64,000 bases of DNA from Zafaria cholistanensis (GCF_008580665.1 NZ_BKDJ01000015.1:1-64000); one strand, 5' to 3'. Counted from the stretch's first letter, positions 35,390 to 44,505 are shown. Numbers and translations: made by a program. Notes: generated by a model from the letters alone, not told the origin.

Positions 35390-36730
35390 ATGGTCGTTTT
35401 CGCCGACCGGAGGGATGCCGGGCGCCAGCTGGCGCGCCGCCTCGAACACTGGCGGGGGCACGATGTCGTCGTCCTCGGGCTGCCCCGCGGCGGCGTTCCG
35501 GTCGCCTACGAGGTCGCCAAGGCGCTGGGGGCCCCGCTGGATGTGATCATCGTGCGCAAGCTGGGGCTGCCCTTCCAGCCCGAAGTCGCCATGGGCGCCA
35601 TCGGGGAGGACGGCGCCCGGATGCTCAACCGGCACCTGATCACCCGCGCCGGCGTTTCGCCGGAGGAGATTGATGAGGTGGAGGCCCGCGAGCGCGCCGT
35701 GATGGAGGAACGGATCCTGCGGTTCCGCAGGGGCCGCGCACGCATCAGCCTGGCCGGCCGGACCGCGCTGGTGGTTGACGACGGCATCGCCACCGGCGCC
35801 ACAGCGAACGTCGCCTGCCAGGTGGCCCGGCACCTGGGCGCCGCACGGGTGGTGCTGGCGGCCCCGGTCGCTCCGCGCGAAGCCGTCGAGCACGCCGAGG
35901 GTGCGGACGAAGTGGTGGTGATGTCGATGCCGCGCGAATTTATGGCCGTCGGAATGCACTACAACGACTTCTCGCCGACCAGCGAGGAGGAGGTCATAGC
36001 GCTGCTGGACGCGGCCGCGGCCCCCCGAGAGAAGGACGAGGCCGCGGGCCCCGATGCGGACGAGGATGTTGGGATCCCCGTGGGGGACGTCATCCTTGCC
36101 GGCCACCTGCAGGTTCCGCCGGGCGCTACCGGCATCGTGGTGTTCGCCCACGGCAGCGGCAGCAGCCGCCACAGCCCGCGCAACCGCTACGTGGCCTCCG
36201 TCCTCCAGGAGGCGGGCCTCGGCACGCTGCTGGTGGACCTGTTGAGCGCGGAGGAGGAACTCGACCGCGCGAACGTCTTCGACATCGGCCTGCTGGCCGG
36301 CCGCCTGGAGGCCGTCACCGCCTGGCTGGGCACCCGCGCCGACACCCGCGGCTGCGCCGTGGGCTATTTCGGGGCCAGCACCGGGGCCGGCGCGGCCCTG
36401 CAGGCCGCCGCCGATCCCGCCTCCCCGGCCGCCGCCGTCGTCTCCCGGGGCGGCCGCGTCGACCTGGCCGGACCCCGGCTGGGCGAGGTCCGGGCACCCA
36501 CGCTGATGGTCGTCGGCAGCCGGGACGAATACGTCTTGGAGCTGAACCGGCAGGCGCAGTCCCTGATGACCTGCCCCACCCGGCTGGCGGTGGTGGCCGG
36601 GGCGACGCACCTGTTCGAGGAGCCCGGGACGCTGTCCGAGGCCGCGGAGCTGGCCCGGGACTGGTTCGTGGAGCACCTGCACGGCTCGCCCGGGGACCGC
36701 CCGCCTGGCGGCCCGGTTTCTGGCGGCTAG
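35390..36730 (+). CDS. Phosphoribosyltransferase fused to a dienelactone-hydrolase-like domain
   Basis: The 446-residue two-domain protein has a PRTase fold (about 1-210) with the PRPP loop ALVVDDGIATGATA near 125-138. An alpha/beta hydrolase domain follows (about 230-430) with the elbow GYFGASTGAGA near 325, an Asp in VVGSRDEYV and a His in GATHLFEEPG. This fusion is widespread in actinobacteria but its substrate is unknown. The ATG at 35390 has GGGAG 9 bases upstream; ATG 35381 directly abuts that site. The stop overlaps the convergent metalloprotease gene. Confidence 0.88.
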   Translation: MVVFADRRDAGRQLARRLEHWRGHDVVVLGLPRGGVPVAYEVAKALGAPLDVIIVRKLGLPFQPEVAMGAIGEDGARMLNRHLITRAGVSPEEIDEVEARERAVMEERILRFRRGRARISLAGRTALVVDDGIATGATANVACQVARHLGAARVVLAAPVAPREAVEHAEGADEVVVMSMPREFMAVGMHYNDFSPTSEEEVIALLDAAAAPREKDEAAGPDADEDVGIPVGDVILAGHLQVPPGATGIVVFAHGSGSSRHSPRNRYVASVLQEAGLGTLLVDLLSAEEELDRANVFDIGLLAGRLEAVTAWLGTRADTRGCAVGYFGASTGAGAALQAAADPASPAAAVVSRGGRVDLAGPRLGEVRAPTLMVVGSRDEYVLELNRQAQSLMTCPTRLAVVAGATHLFEEPGTLSEAAELARDWFVEHLHGSPGDRPPGGPVSGG

Positions 36731-37524
36731 TGTCGGGTGCCGTAAATGACCGCGAGGTTCACGAAGTTGGTGGCGTCCGGCTCCGGATCGGTGGTGTCGG
36801 AGGTGTAGGCATTCATCACGTCCTCCGAATCCTTCCGGTGGACCAGGCCCAGCGCGTGGCCCATCTCATGCACGATCGTGGCCAGGGCGCCGTTGTCGCT
36901 GGAGCGGTCCAGCAGTCCCGTGTGCAGGGTAATCTCTCCTCCGGTCCGGTAGGCGCCGCGGTCCCGGCCGGAAAAGCTGCCGTCGCTCTCCCCGTCGTCG
37001 CCGGCGTTGTCCACCGAGACCATGGTGACGCAGTTGGCATCCTCCGGGCAGGAGGCCACGGCCACCGCCTCAACGCAGGGGCTGACGGACCAGTAGTCCA
37101 CGGCGTCCGTGGACAATCCGACGTAGCGGCCCTCGAGGCCGCCGGTTTCGAAGTAGACCAGCAGCTCTTCCCCGTCCTCCTTGCGCCACGGCGTCTCGGG
37201 GGAGTCCTGGAGATCGAGGTCCCGCAGGGTGGACCCGGCCGGTACGCTGCACTCCGTCGGCGCCTGGTCCGGGGTGGGGTCGGCACAGCCGGCCAGCAGC
37301 AGGAGCAGGGACGCCCCGACCCCCGCCAGCCCGGCCCCTGTCAGTCTCAGCCCTGCCGGTCTGAGCCCTGCCGGTCTGAGCCCTGCCGGTCTGAGCCCCG
37401 CTAGTCTAAGCCCCGCCAGCCCGGCTCCCGTGCGGCGCCGGCCGCTGTACCCGGGCCGCGGGCGGCGGTCGGGGGCGGTATGGAACCCGCCGTCGCCCCC
37501 CGCAGCAGGTGCCTGGCTACGCAT
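36727..37524 (-). CDS. Secreted zinc metalloprotease (matrixin-like lipoprotein)
   Basis: The 265-residue protein has the extended zinc motif HEMGHALGLVH near residue 217-227, followed by a VMNAY Met-turn near 237, as in metzincins such as matrixins. A lipobox-like LLLLAGC lies near residue 80. The preceding stretch contains GLRPA repeats encoded by a 15-bp tandem repeat, so the signal region is of unusual and perhaps variable length. Four further cysteines could pair. The ATG at 37524 is the only clear start, with a weak ribosome site. Role and substrate are unknown. Confidence 0.8.
   Translation of the reverse strand: MRSQAPAAGGDGGFHTAPDRRPRPGYSGRRRTGAGLAGLRLAGLRPAGLRPAGLRPAGLRLTGAGLAGVGASLLLLLAGCADPTPDQAPTECSVPAGSTLRDLDLQDSPETPWRKEDGEELLVYFETGGLEGRYVGLSTDAVDYWSVSPCVEAVAVASCPEDANCVTMVSVDNAGDDGESDGSFSGRDRGAYRTGGEITLHTGLLDRSSDNGALATIVHEMGHALGLVHRKDSEDVMNAYTSDTTDPEPDATNFVNLAVIYGTRH
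37336..37410. repeat. 15-bp tandem repeat, five units, inside the metalloprotease signal region
   Basis: Three exact copies of CCCTGCCGGTCTGAG (37351-37395) are flanked by two altered copies. The unit length is a multiple of three, so copy changes keep the frame and add or remove AGLRP blocks. Confidence 0.9.
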
Positions 37525-37716
37525 CGGGACCCCTGCCGGCCCCCGCCGCCGTACGCCCCGCCCCTGCCGACCCCTGCCGTCCCGCGGGGGCGTCCCCCAA
37601 GCGGTGATGCCGCTTGGGGGACGCAGCCTTGCGGGAAACGACCGTTCCCGCCGCTCCCGGGGCGGTGGGCCTTCTGCTGCCGCGGTGCCGGGGATGATGG
37701 CCTTCGGAGGGTGCCG

Positions 37717-39093
37717 TCATGCCGCCTGTTTCCCCCGGAGCGCGCCCACGGTCTCCACCAGGATCCGGCAGAACTGCTCCACCACGTCCTCGGTGGTGTT
37801 CAGCGGGGGCAGCAGGCGCACCACGCAGCCGCCGCGGCCGCCGGTCTCCAGGATCAGGCCTTTGCGCAGGACCTCGTCCTGGACCTGCTGGGCCAGGTCC
37901 CCGCCCGGCTTGCCCGTGTCCGGATCCTGGAATTCGATGCCCCACATCATGCCGCGGCCGCGGACCTCGCGGACCCACGGCAGCGCCTCGAGGGGCTTGA
38001 GCAGCGATTCGATCTGGCGTCCCCGCTGCTGGACCTGCTCCAGGATGCCATCGCGGCGGACGATCCGCACGGCCTCCGCGCCCGCTGCGAATGCCAGTTG
38101 ATTGCCGCGGAACGTGCCCGTGTGCGCGCCGGGGGCCCACTTGTCCAGTGCCCGGTCGTAAATGATGACGGCGACCGGGGTGCCGATGCCGCTGAGCGCC
38201 TTCGAAGCGACGATCACGTCGGGCTCGATGCCGTACTGCTCGAACGCGAACCAGGTGCCGGTGCGCCCGCATCCGGTTTGGACTTCGTCAACGATCAGCG
38301 GGATGGCGAGTTCACGGGTGATCGCGCGCAGGCGCTGGACGAATTCCAGCGTGGCGGGGATGACGCCGCCCTCGCCCTGGACCATCTCCAGGATCACCGC
38401 CGCCGGCCGCGTCATGCCGCTGAGGTCGTCCCTGAGCGTGTTTTCCAGGTAGGCCACGCAGTTGGAGGAACAGGTGTCCCGGGCCAGGCCCAAGGGGCAC
38501 CGGCTGCAGTAGGTGTAGGGGAAGAAGTGGACCCCGGGCATGCCGTTGGCCACCGGAGCTTTTTGCTGGACGAGGCCGGTGAGGGCCATGCCCATGGCAC
38601 TGCTGCCGTGGAAGCCGCCCTGGAAGGAGACCACGTCGCTGCGCCCGGTGGCCGTCTTGCACAGCTTGATGGCCGCATCTACGGCATTGGCCCCGGTGGG
38701 ACCGCAGAAGTGGATCTTCATGCGGTCCTGCAGGGCGGCCGGCAGCATGGACAGTTGGGCCTCGATGAAGGCTTCCTTGGCGGGTGTCGGAAAGTCGAGG
38801 CCGTGGGTGAACCTGCCCAGCTGTTCGGCGGCAATGCCGATCAGCTCCGGGTGGTTGTGCCCCAGGGAGAGCACCCCGGCCCCAGCCAGGCAATCGATGA
38901 AGACGTTGCCGTCCATGTCGCGGACGAACGAGCCGTGGGCCTCATCGATGGCCATGGGCAGGTGGCGCGGATAGGTGCGGGCATTGGATTCGCGGTCCTG
39001 CTGGCGGGCCAGCATGGCTGCCGACCGGGGACCCGGGAGCGGTCCGGCCACGAAGGGCGCAGTGAATTCACTCGAAACTGGTTGAGCGGTCAA
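37717..39093 (-). CDS. Diaminobutyrate--2-oxoglutarate aminotransferase-type class III PLP enzyme
   Basis: The 458-residue class III aminotransferase has IVDEVQTGCGRTG near 268-280 and the PLP lysine in ASKALSGIG near 303. The ESNARTYPRHLP entry and the extra cysteine-rich block (YCSRCPLGLARDTCSSNC, near 195-212) mark the diaminobutyrate 4-aminotransferase group used in siderophore and diaminopropane pathways. It would form L-2,4-diaminobutyrate from aspartate semialdehyde. The start is a TTG at 39093 behind GGGGGAAA; ATG at residue 27 is possible. An aspartokinase gene lies directly upstream on the same strand. Confidence 0.87.
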   Translation of the reverse strand: MTAQPVSSEFTAPFVAGPLPGPRSAAMLARQQDRESNARTYPRHLPMAIDEAHGSFVRDMDGNVFIDCLAGAGVLSLGHNHPELIGIAAEQLGRFTHGLDFPTPAKEAFIEAQLSMLPAALQDRMKIHFCGPTGANAVDAAIKLCKTATGRSDVVSFQGGFHGSSAMGMALTGLVQQKAPVANGMPGVHFFPYTYCSRCPLGLARDTCSSNCVAYLENTLRDDLSGMTRPAAVILEMVQGEGGVIPATLEFVQRLRAITRELAIPLIVDEVQTGCGRTGTWFAFEQYGIEPDVIVASKALSGIGTPVAVIIYDRALDKWAPGAHTGTFRGNQLAFAAGAEAVRIVRRDGILEQVQQRGRQIESLLKPLEALPWVREVRGRGMMWGIEFQDPDTGKPGGDLAQQVQDEVLRKGLILETGGRGGCVVRLLPPLNTTEDVVEQFCRILVETVGALRGKQAA

Positions 39094-39223
39094 GATGGTT
39101 TCCCCCTATTAGTCAGGAATCGCGCCGATGGGTCCGGGCCACTTGTGCGAAAGTGCGTGATCCTTGGTCCCCGGACCCATTGGACGACGTCCAGTGTCAC
39201 CGGCGCGTTACGCGAGCGTTATT

Positions 39224-39253
39224 GCGGTCCCTCCGGCGGACCGGAGGGACCGC
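39224..39253 (-). terminator. Terminator after the aspartokinase
   Basis: A 13-bp perfect stem (GCGGTCCCTCCGG with its complement) has the 4-base loop CGGA. It separates the aspartokinase from the aminotransferase, so the latter may need its own promoter. Confidence 0.75.
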
Positions 39254-39257
39254 CGGC

Positions 39258-40652
39258 CTAGGCCAGTTGGCCCGACACCAGGTCGAGGTCGGGCCGCGAG
39301 AAGGCCGTTGCGGCCTCGCTGCCAAACGCCCGCTGGACCGCGGCGGCTGCCGCGTCGAGCACCTCGGCACGGACCGCCACGCAGATGCGGAACTCGGAAA
39401 CGGACACCAGTTCCGGTTCCACTCCCGCATCGGCCAGGGCCTTGCAGAACCGGTAGAAGACCTCCGGGTCGCGGCGGATGCCAAACCCGTTCAGGCAGAT
39501 CTTGCCGATACCGTCGTCGTAGCCGATCTCCCCGAAGCCGACCCGCGCTCGCTCACGGCGGAGCGCGTCCAGCACGGCCTGGCCGCTGGAGGCGGGTACC
39601 GTGAAGGACAGTTCGGTGCCCGCCTGGCGGGGGTCGGCGCCTTCGACGACCATGTCGATCCTGGCCTGGGTGCGTTCGGCGGCCTCGAACAGCAGGGCCG
39701 CGGCCCCGGGAAGGTCCGGGATGCCGCTGATGGTGACCTTCGCCTCCGAACGGTCGGTGGTGATGCCGGCGATGATGGGCTCCTCCAGGGTGGCCGGCCG
39801 ATCCGCGGTGGCGTCCCGCTGCGGATCGGGCACCACGAAGGTCCCGGGCAGCTGCGAGAACGAGGAACGCACGTGCAGCGTGACCCCGAACCGGCGGGCA
39901 TACTCGACGCACCGCACATGCAGCACCTTGGCCCCGCTGGCGGCAAGCTCCAGCATGCCCTCGCTGGAGATACTTGCGATCTTCCGCGCGGAGGGCACGA
40001 TGCGCGGGTCGGCCGTGTAGACGCCGTCGACGTCCGTGTAGATTTCGCAGACGCCGGCCTTCAGCGCCGCGGCGAGGGCGATCGCGGTGATGTCGGATCC
40101 GCCGCGGCCCAGGGTGGTGATTTCCCGGGTGCGGCGGCTGCGGCCCTGGAAGCCGGCCACGATGGGGATCTCTCCGCGGCCGAGCGCACTCCGAACGCGG
40201 CGGGTGTCGACGTCGAGGACATGGGCCTTGCCATGGACCTCGTCGGTGATCAGCCCCGTTTCGGCTCCCGCGAAGGGCCGCGGGACGGCGCCCATGCCGG
40301 CCAGGGCCAGGCCCAGCAGGGCCACGGAAATCCGTTCTCCCGCGGTGAGCAGAAGGTCCAATTCGCGCGATGACGGGTTCGGCGCGACCTGCACGGCCAG
40401 GTCGAGCAGGTCGTCGGTGGTGTCGCCCATGGCGGAAACCACCACGACCACCTGGTAGCCGGCCTCGCGGGTGTCCATGATGCGCCGGGCGACCCGGAGC
40501 ACCGCCTCGGGAGTGGCCACTGAAGATCCCCCGAATTTTTGGACGACGATGCCGGAAGCCGCCTCAGGCTTCGGCGTGGAGCGGGACACAGAAGGGCGCG
40601 GTACCCGGGGCAGATCCGGGCAGACCCCTCCTCTTGCGGTGCGGTGATGCAT
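39258..40652 (-). CDS. Aspartokinase, probably a pathway-dedicated paralogue
   Basis: The enzyme phosphorylates aspartate, the entry to aspartate semialdehyde. The kinase domain begins at VVQKFGGSSVA near residue 36. GGSDITAIALAAAL lies near 205 and YTDVDGVYTADPR near 225. Two ACT domains fill about 310-460. The ATG at 40652 has GAAGGAG 9 bases upstream and gives a 34-residue N-terminal extension. A GTG at 40589 would give the usual length but lacks a ribosome site. Location beside a diaminobutyrate aminotransferase and a SARP regulator, and not beside asd, suggests a dedicated supply enzyme like the aspartokinases of ectoine clusters. Confidence 0.9.
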   Translation of the reverse strand: MHHRTARGGVCPDLPRVPRPSVSRSTPKPEAASGIVVQKFGGSSVATPEAVLRVARRIMDTREAGYQVVVVVSAMGDTTDDLLDLAVQVAPNPSSRELDLLLTAGERISVALLGLALAGMGAVPRPFAGAETGLITDEVHGKAHVLDVDTRRVRSALGRGEIPIVAGFQGRSRRTREITTLGRGGSDITAIALAAALKAGVCEIYTDVDGVYTADPRIVPSARKIASISSEGMLELAASGAKVLHVRCVEYARRFGVTLHVRSSFSQLPGTFVVPDPQRDATADRPATLEEPIIAGITTDRSEAKVTISGIPDLPGAAALLFEAAERTQARIDMVVEGADPRQAGTELSFTVPASSGQAVLDALRRERARVGFGEIGYDDGIGKICLNGFGIRRDPEVFYRFCKALADAGVEPELVSVSEFRICVAVRAEVLDAAAAAVQRAFGSEAATAFSRPDLDLVSGQLA

Positions 40653-40907
40653 TTTGGTGAACTCCTTCGGGTTGTCTCCGCCGAAATCGTGTCCCCCCCA
40701 GTTGACGCGTCCGGCCGTTACGGCCCCGTTATTGGCGCGTCACAACCCCCGGGAAGGCGGGCGCCGCCAGTTCTTCGGCCGCAGGGGTTTATTGCATGGC
40801 CCACTAGTGGCAAGCTGGAGTAAACGACGGGGTTGCGGTGCGGTGGGGGCACGGGACCGGAATGGGACGTCGTCGATGTGAGCCGTTGCCTTGGGGAGCC
40901 GGAGAAC

Positions 40908-41666
40908 ATGACCGCAAGCCATAGTTGGGAAGTCCATTTGCTGGGGGGATGGGAAATCTTCCAGGACCGTCGTCCGGTCCGGGTGACGTACCGCCAACAG
41001 CGCCTCATCGCGGTGCTGGCGCTCTACGGCAGCCAGCCGAGACCTTTTCTGGCCGGCATGCTCTGGCCCAACAGTTCCGAGAAACAAGCCACCGGCAGCC
41101 TGCGGGAAAGCATTTGGCTGGTTTCCCACCAGTTGCCGGGACTGCTTGTGGAAGGCCGCGATCCGCTGGCCCTGTCCCCGGACGTGGCGGTCGACGTGCA
41201 CATCGTGCGGCGGCAGGCGGAGGCCCTGGAAATGAGCCACGGCCCGCAGGGCGAGCTGGAGCGGGTCAGGATGCTCGAAACCCTGCGCAACGCCGAACTG
41301 CTCTCCGGGTGGTACGAGGACTGGATTACCACCGAGCAGGAACGCTGGCAGCAGCTGCGGGTGAAGGCCCTTGAGCGCCTGGCCGCCCAGTTCCTGGAGC
41401 ACGGCGAGACCGGGCTGGCGGTGGAGGCCGCGGCCTGCGCGATCGCCACGGACCCGCTGCGGGAGAGTGCCGAACGGCTGCTGTTGGAGGCCTACCTGTT
41501 CGAGGGCAACATCGCCCAGGCCCTGCGCAGCTACGAGGCCTTCCGGGACCGGCTCAACGATGAGTTCGGCGTCGAGCCCTCACCCCGGCTGGCCGAACTG
41601 ATGGCCCCCCTGCGGATCTCCCGCAACCCGGAGTTCAGGCCCGCCGTCGGCAGGAACGGCCCGTGA
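40908..41666 (+). CDS. SARP-family transcriptional activator
   Basis: The 252-residue regulator has an N-terminal OmpR-type winged helix (about 8-90, VHLLGGWEIFQDRRPVRV and an RQQRLIAVLAL core). A bacterial transcription activation domain follows (about 97-240, ending in FRDRLNDEFGVEPSP). This layout defines the SARP/AfsR short form, which usually activates secondary-metabolite genes. It is divergent from the aspartokinase across 255 bases that should hold its binding repeats; I could not define them. GGAG lies close to the ATG. Its stop overlaps the next gene. Confidence 0.9.
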   Translation: MTASHSWEVHLLGGWEIFQDRRPVRVTYRQQRLIAVLALYGSQPRPFLAGMLWPNSSEKQATGSLRESIWLVSHQLPGLLVEGRDPLALSPDVAVDVHIVRRQAEALEMSHGPQGELERVRMLETLRNAELLSGWYEDWITTEQERWQQLRVKALERLAAQFLEHGETGLAVEAAACAIATDPLRESAERLLLEAYLFEGNIAQALRSYEAFRDRLNDEFGVEPSPRLAELMAPLRISRNPEFRPAVGRNGP

Positions 41667-42034
41667 CCGGGGCCGGCGGGAACGGACTGCTGGCCCTGAA
41701 TATGGTGGTGGCGTTCGTGCTGGAGCTCGCGCTGTTTTTTGCGCTCGCCGCCTGGGCCATGCTGTCGTTTCCGCAGGCCCCGGTGGCCGCGGTGCTGGTG
41801 ACCGTGGCCGTGCTGGCGGTGTTCTGGGGGATGTTCCTGTCGCCCAAGGCCCGGTTCCGCGCGAGGTGGCCGGGCCACCCGATGGTGGCCGGCGTTTTGG
41901 CAGGGGCCGGCGCCCTGGCCCTGGCGGTGGTTGGGCTGGCCGGATGGGCGGCCGGATTGGCGGTGCTCGGGGCGCTCAAGATCGTGCTGGCCGCCGCGGC
42001 GGGCCGCGCCGGCGACGGCAGCCAGTGGGCCTGA
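41663..42034 (+). CDS. YrdB/DUF2568-family membrane protein
   Basis: The 123-residue protein has four membrane helices (about 7-30, 35-56, 75-92, 94-112). It has the family pattern of a Glu-containing first helix (VVAFVLELALFFALAAW) and WGMFLSPKARFR after helix two. The GTG start overlaps the SARP stop by four bases, so it is co-transcribed with that regulator. Its function is unknown. Confidence 0.8.
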   Translation: MTGAGGNGLLALNMVVAFVLELALFFALAAWAMLSFPQAPVAAVLVTVAVLAVFWGMFLSPKARFRARWPGHPMVAGVLAGAGALALAVVGLAGWAAGLAVLGALKIVLAAAAGRAGDGSQWA

Positions 42035-42153
42035 CCCGCACGGAGGGGTGCTTCCCCTGCCGCCCGGGATCCTTGCCCTGGCCACACACCGAAGGCTGCG
42101 CCCCCAACCCACGCACCGTTCGCGGTTCCGGTCCCGAAAAACCAGGCTCTGCC

Positions 42154-42597
42154 TCAGCCCCAGAACACCCCGGAGGACCCTCCGGAGAACCCGCCGGCCC
42201 GCAGGCCCGCGCCGGCGAGCGCGATCCCGGCCGCCAGGTTCGCGGCCACGTTCGCCGCAGCGGCCAGGCGCCGGCCCTGCTTCCACAGCCCCACCGTGCC
42301 GACGGTGAACGAACTGAAGGTGGTCAGGCCACCGCACAGTCCTGCCACCAGCACGGTTCCGGCCGGGTGCGCCACATCGCCGGCCATGAGCCGGGCCACC
42401 ACGAAACCCATCAGCAGTGATCCGGCGGCGTTGACAGCCAGCGTGCCCCAGGGCCACACGGCCTGCTCCGGCGGGAGACCGCGGTGCCTCCGCACCGCGG
42501 TCTGCAGCCGGAGGGCTGCCCGGTCGGAGAGCGCGCGCAGCACGGATCCGGCCGCGCCGGCAAGGCCCACCGCCAGCGCGAGCCCGAGCCCGCTCAC
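42154..42597 (-). CDS. crcB: Fluoride channel FluC/CrcB, second subunit
   Basis: The 147-residue four-helix membrane protein has the FluC signatures AGSVLR near 15, NAAGSLLMG near 55 and GGLTTFSSFT near 85. With the adjacent homologue it probably forms the fluoride-exporting dimer found as gene pairs in Gram-positive bacteria. The GTG start overlaps the preceding stop by four bases. It is the last gene of the manganese-type operon; a Gly/Ser tail ends the protein. No fluoride riboswitch is visible. Confidence 0.9.
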   Translation of the reverse strand: MSGLGLALAVGLAGAAGSVLRALSDRAALRLQTAVRRHRGLPPEQAVWPWGTLAVNAAGSLLMGFVVARLMAGDVAHPAGTVLVAGLCGGLTTFSSFTVGTVGLWKQGRRLAAAANVAANLAAGIALAGAGLRAGGFSGGSSGVFWG

Positions 42598-43004
42598 CGC
42601 TGGGATCCCGCACGTCCCAGGGCGCGTCCCGCCGCCAGTCCGGCCGCGGCTGCGGACAGCCCCAAGACCAGGGACAGGAGCAGGTAGGCGCCCACCGTCC
42701 CGGGCACGCCCGCGGAGGCAGAGAACACTGCAACGGCGGAAAAGGTGGTGAAGGACCCCAGCAGCCCGGGCCCCAGGCCCGCGCCCAGCCAGGCCGGGAT
42801 GCCGGGCCGGCCGGCCCCCCAACCGGTCATCAGGCCCAGCACCAGGCTGCCGGCGATGTTGATGCCAAGGGTTGTCCAGGGGAATCCGGCCTCGGGCACC
42901 GCGTGCCCCAGTCCGTAGCGCAGCAGAGTTCCGGCGAACCCGCCGGCCGCGACGGCGCCGAGCACGGCGGCCTCGGCACCGTGGCGGCCGGCGGCACGCC
43001 TCAC
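42594..43004 (-). CDS. crcB: Fluoride channel FluC/CrcB, first subunit
   Basis: The 136-residue four-helix protein has GGFAGTLLRYG near 21, NIAGSLVLG near 48 and GLLGSFTTFSAVA near 80, the residues that line the fluoride path. It is coupled by four-base overlaps to the DtxR-type regulator before it and to the second subunit after it. Confidence 0.92.
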   Translation of the reverse strand: MRRAAGRHGAEAAVLGAVAAGGFAGTLLRYGLGHAVPEAGFPWTTLGINIAGSLVLGLMTGWGAGRPGIPAWLGAGLGPGLLGSFTTFSAVAVFSASAGVPGTVGAYLLLSLVLGLSAAAAGLAAGRALGRAGSQR

Positions 43005-43654
43005 CGCAGGGTCTCCTGGGGCTCCACCCACACCGCCGCGGACTGGGCCGCCGTGAGCGGGTGCGCGCCGGCGTCGAGCGTGGCCCCGGGCAGCAGCCCC
43101 GCTGCCGAGCAGGCCCGCAGGGTCTCGGCATTGGCGTCGCTGACCCGAACGACGACGGCAGGACCGGCCGGGGCGCGGTCCAGCCGGACCGCGGCGGGCA
43201 GGCGCAGGTGGCCCGCGGCGTCGGGGATCGGGTCCCCGTGCGGGTCCGCGGCGGGGTGGCCGAGCAGGCGGTCCAGGCGCTCCACGAAGAGGTCTGAAAC
43301 GGTGTGTTCCAGCCGCGCGGCCTCCTCGTGGACCTGGTCCCAGCCGTAGCCGAGTTCGCGCACCAGGAACGTCTCCAGCAGCCGGTGCCGGCGGACCACG
43401 CCCAGCGCCCGGGCCCGGCCCGTGGAGGTCAGGGAAACGGCCCCGTAGGGCGGGTGGTCGAGCAGGCCCCGCTCCACCAGCTTGCGCACCATGGCGGTGG
43501 CCGAGGCGGGGGAGACCCCCAGCTTGGCGGCCAGCGCTCCGGTGGTGACCGCCTCGGTATCCCACTCGCCCAGGCCGTAGACGGTCTTCAGGTACGTTTG
43601 GCCGCTGGCGCTGAGTTCGGCCCCGCCCGTCCCGCCGGCCACACCCGGGCTCAT
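43001..43654 (-). CDS. DtxR/MntR-family metal-dependent repressor
   Basis: The 217-residue regulator has an N-terminal winged helix (about 12-70, VTTGALAAKLGVSPASATAMVRKL). A metal-binding and dimer domain follows (about 70-140, with H/E-rich HRLLETFLVRELGYGWDQVHEEAARLEH). The C-terminal SH3-like FeoA domain ends near 215. Position inside an ABC operon of the manganese type suggests an MntR-like sensor, but iron cannot be excluded. A matching palindrome overlaps the operon start codon at 46196-46211. Confidence 0.9.
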   Translation of the reverse strand: MSPGVAGGTGGAELSASGQTYLKTVYGLGEWDTEAVTTGALAAKLGVSPASATAMVRKLVERGLLDHPPYGAVSLTSTGRARALGVVRRHRLLETFLVRELGYGWDQVHEEAARLEHTVSDLFVERLDRLLGHPAADPHGDPIPDAAGHLRLPAAVRLDRAPAGPAVVVRVSDANAETLRACSAAGLLPGATLDAGAHPLTAAQSAAVWVEPQETLR

Positions 43655-44505
43655 GCCGCGGCCCTCCGGCGCAGGCCCGCCACCAGGACCCCGTTGCGCG
43701 GGGCGAAGAGGTACGCGGCCAGGAACAGCAGCGCCTGCGCCAGCACCACGGACGCGCCCGTGGACAGGTCCAGGTAGTAGCTGGCGTAGATCCCGGCGAC
43801 CGCGGAGACGGTGCCCAAGGCGGCGGCGATCACCAGCATCCGTCCGAAGCGGCGGGTGAGCAGGAACGCCGTGGCTCCGGGGGTGATCAGCAGGGCGACG
43901 ACCAGGATGATGCCGATGGCCTGCAGGCTGGCGACCACCGTGAGCGCCAGCAGCCCCAGCAGGACGGCGTTCAGCGTACGGGCGTTCAGGCCGATCGCAT
44001 GCGCATGCACCGGGTCGAAGGCCAGGAGCGTCAGGTCCTTGCGCAGGTACAGGACGGTCGCCAGCGTCAGGCCCCCCAGTCCGAGCACCACGGCCAGTTC
44101 CTGCGGTCCGGCTCCGAGCACGTTGCCGAAGAGGATGTGCCCCAGGTCCACCTGGCTGGGGATCTTCGACACGAGCGCCAGGCCCAGGGCGAACAGCGCC
44201 GTGAACACCACCCCGGTGGCGGTGTCCCCCTTCAGTTTCGTGGAGGAGCGCAGTCCACCGATCAGGTAGACGGCGCCCAGGCCGAACACCAGCGCACCCA
44301 GCGCGAACGGCACCCCGACCAGGTAGGACAGGGCCACGCCCGGCAGCACCGCGTGGGAGATCGCATCCCCCATCAGCGACCAGCCCATGAGCACCAGCCA
44401 GCAGGAGAGCACCGAGCAAACCACCGCGGCGGCCAGCGTGATGGCCAGCGCATTGGTCATGAAGCCGTAGCCGAAGGGCTCCGCCAGCCAGGAAACGATG
44501 TTCAT
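43651..44505 (-). CDS. Metal (probably manganese) ABC transporter permease
   Basis: The 284-residue protein of the ZnuB/MntB/TroC family has eight or nine membrane helices. It carries the loops MGWSLMGDAISHAVLPGVAL near 40-60 and DPVHAHAIGLNA near 165 typical of cluster A-I permeases. Its start overlaps the ATPase stop (ATGA), and its stop overlaps the regulator start. Confidence 0.93.
   Translation of the reverse strand: MNIVSWLAEPFGYGFMTNALAITLAAAVVCSVLSCWLVLMGWSLMGDAISHAVLPGVALSYLVGVPFALGALVFGLGAVYLIGGLRSSTKLKGDTATGVVFTALFALGLALVSKIPSQVDLGHILFGNVLGAGPQELAVVLGLGGLTLATVLYLRKDLTLLAFDPVHAHAIGLNARTLNAVLLGLLALTVVASLQAIGIILVVALLITPGATAFLLTRRFGRMLVIAAALGTVSAVAGIYASYYLDLSTGASVVLAQALLFLAAYLFAPRNGVLVAGLRRRAAA

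Noticed and set aside
42154-43004. Fluoride riboswitch before the FluC genes.
   Set aside because: The genes overlap upstream coding sequence by four bases, leaving no leader for a riboswitch.
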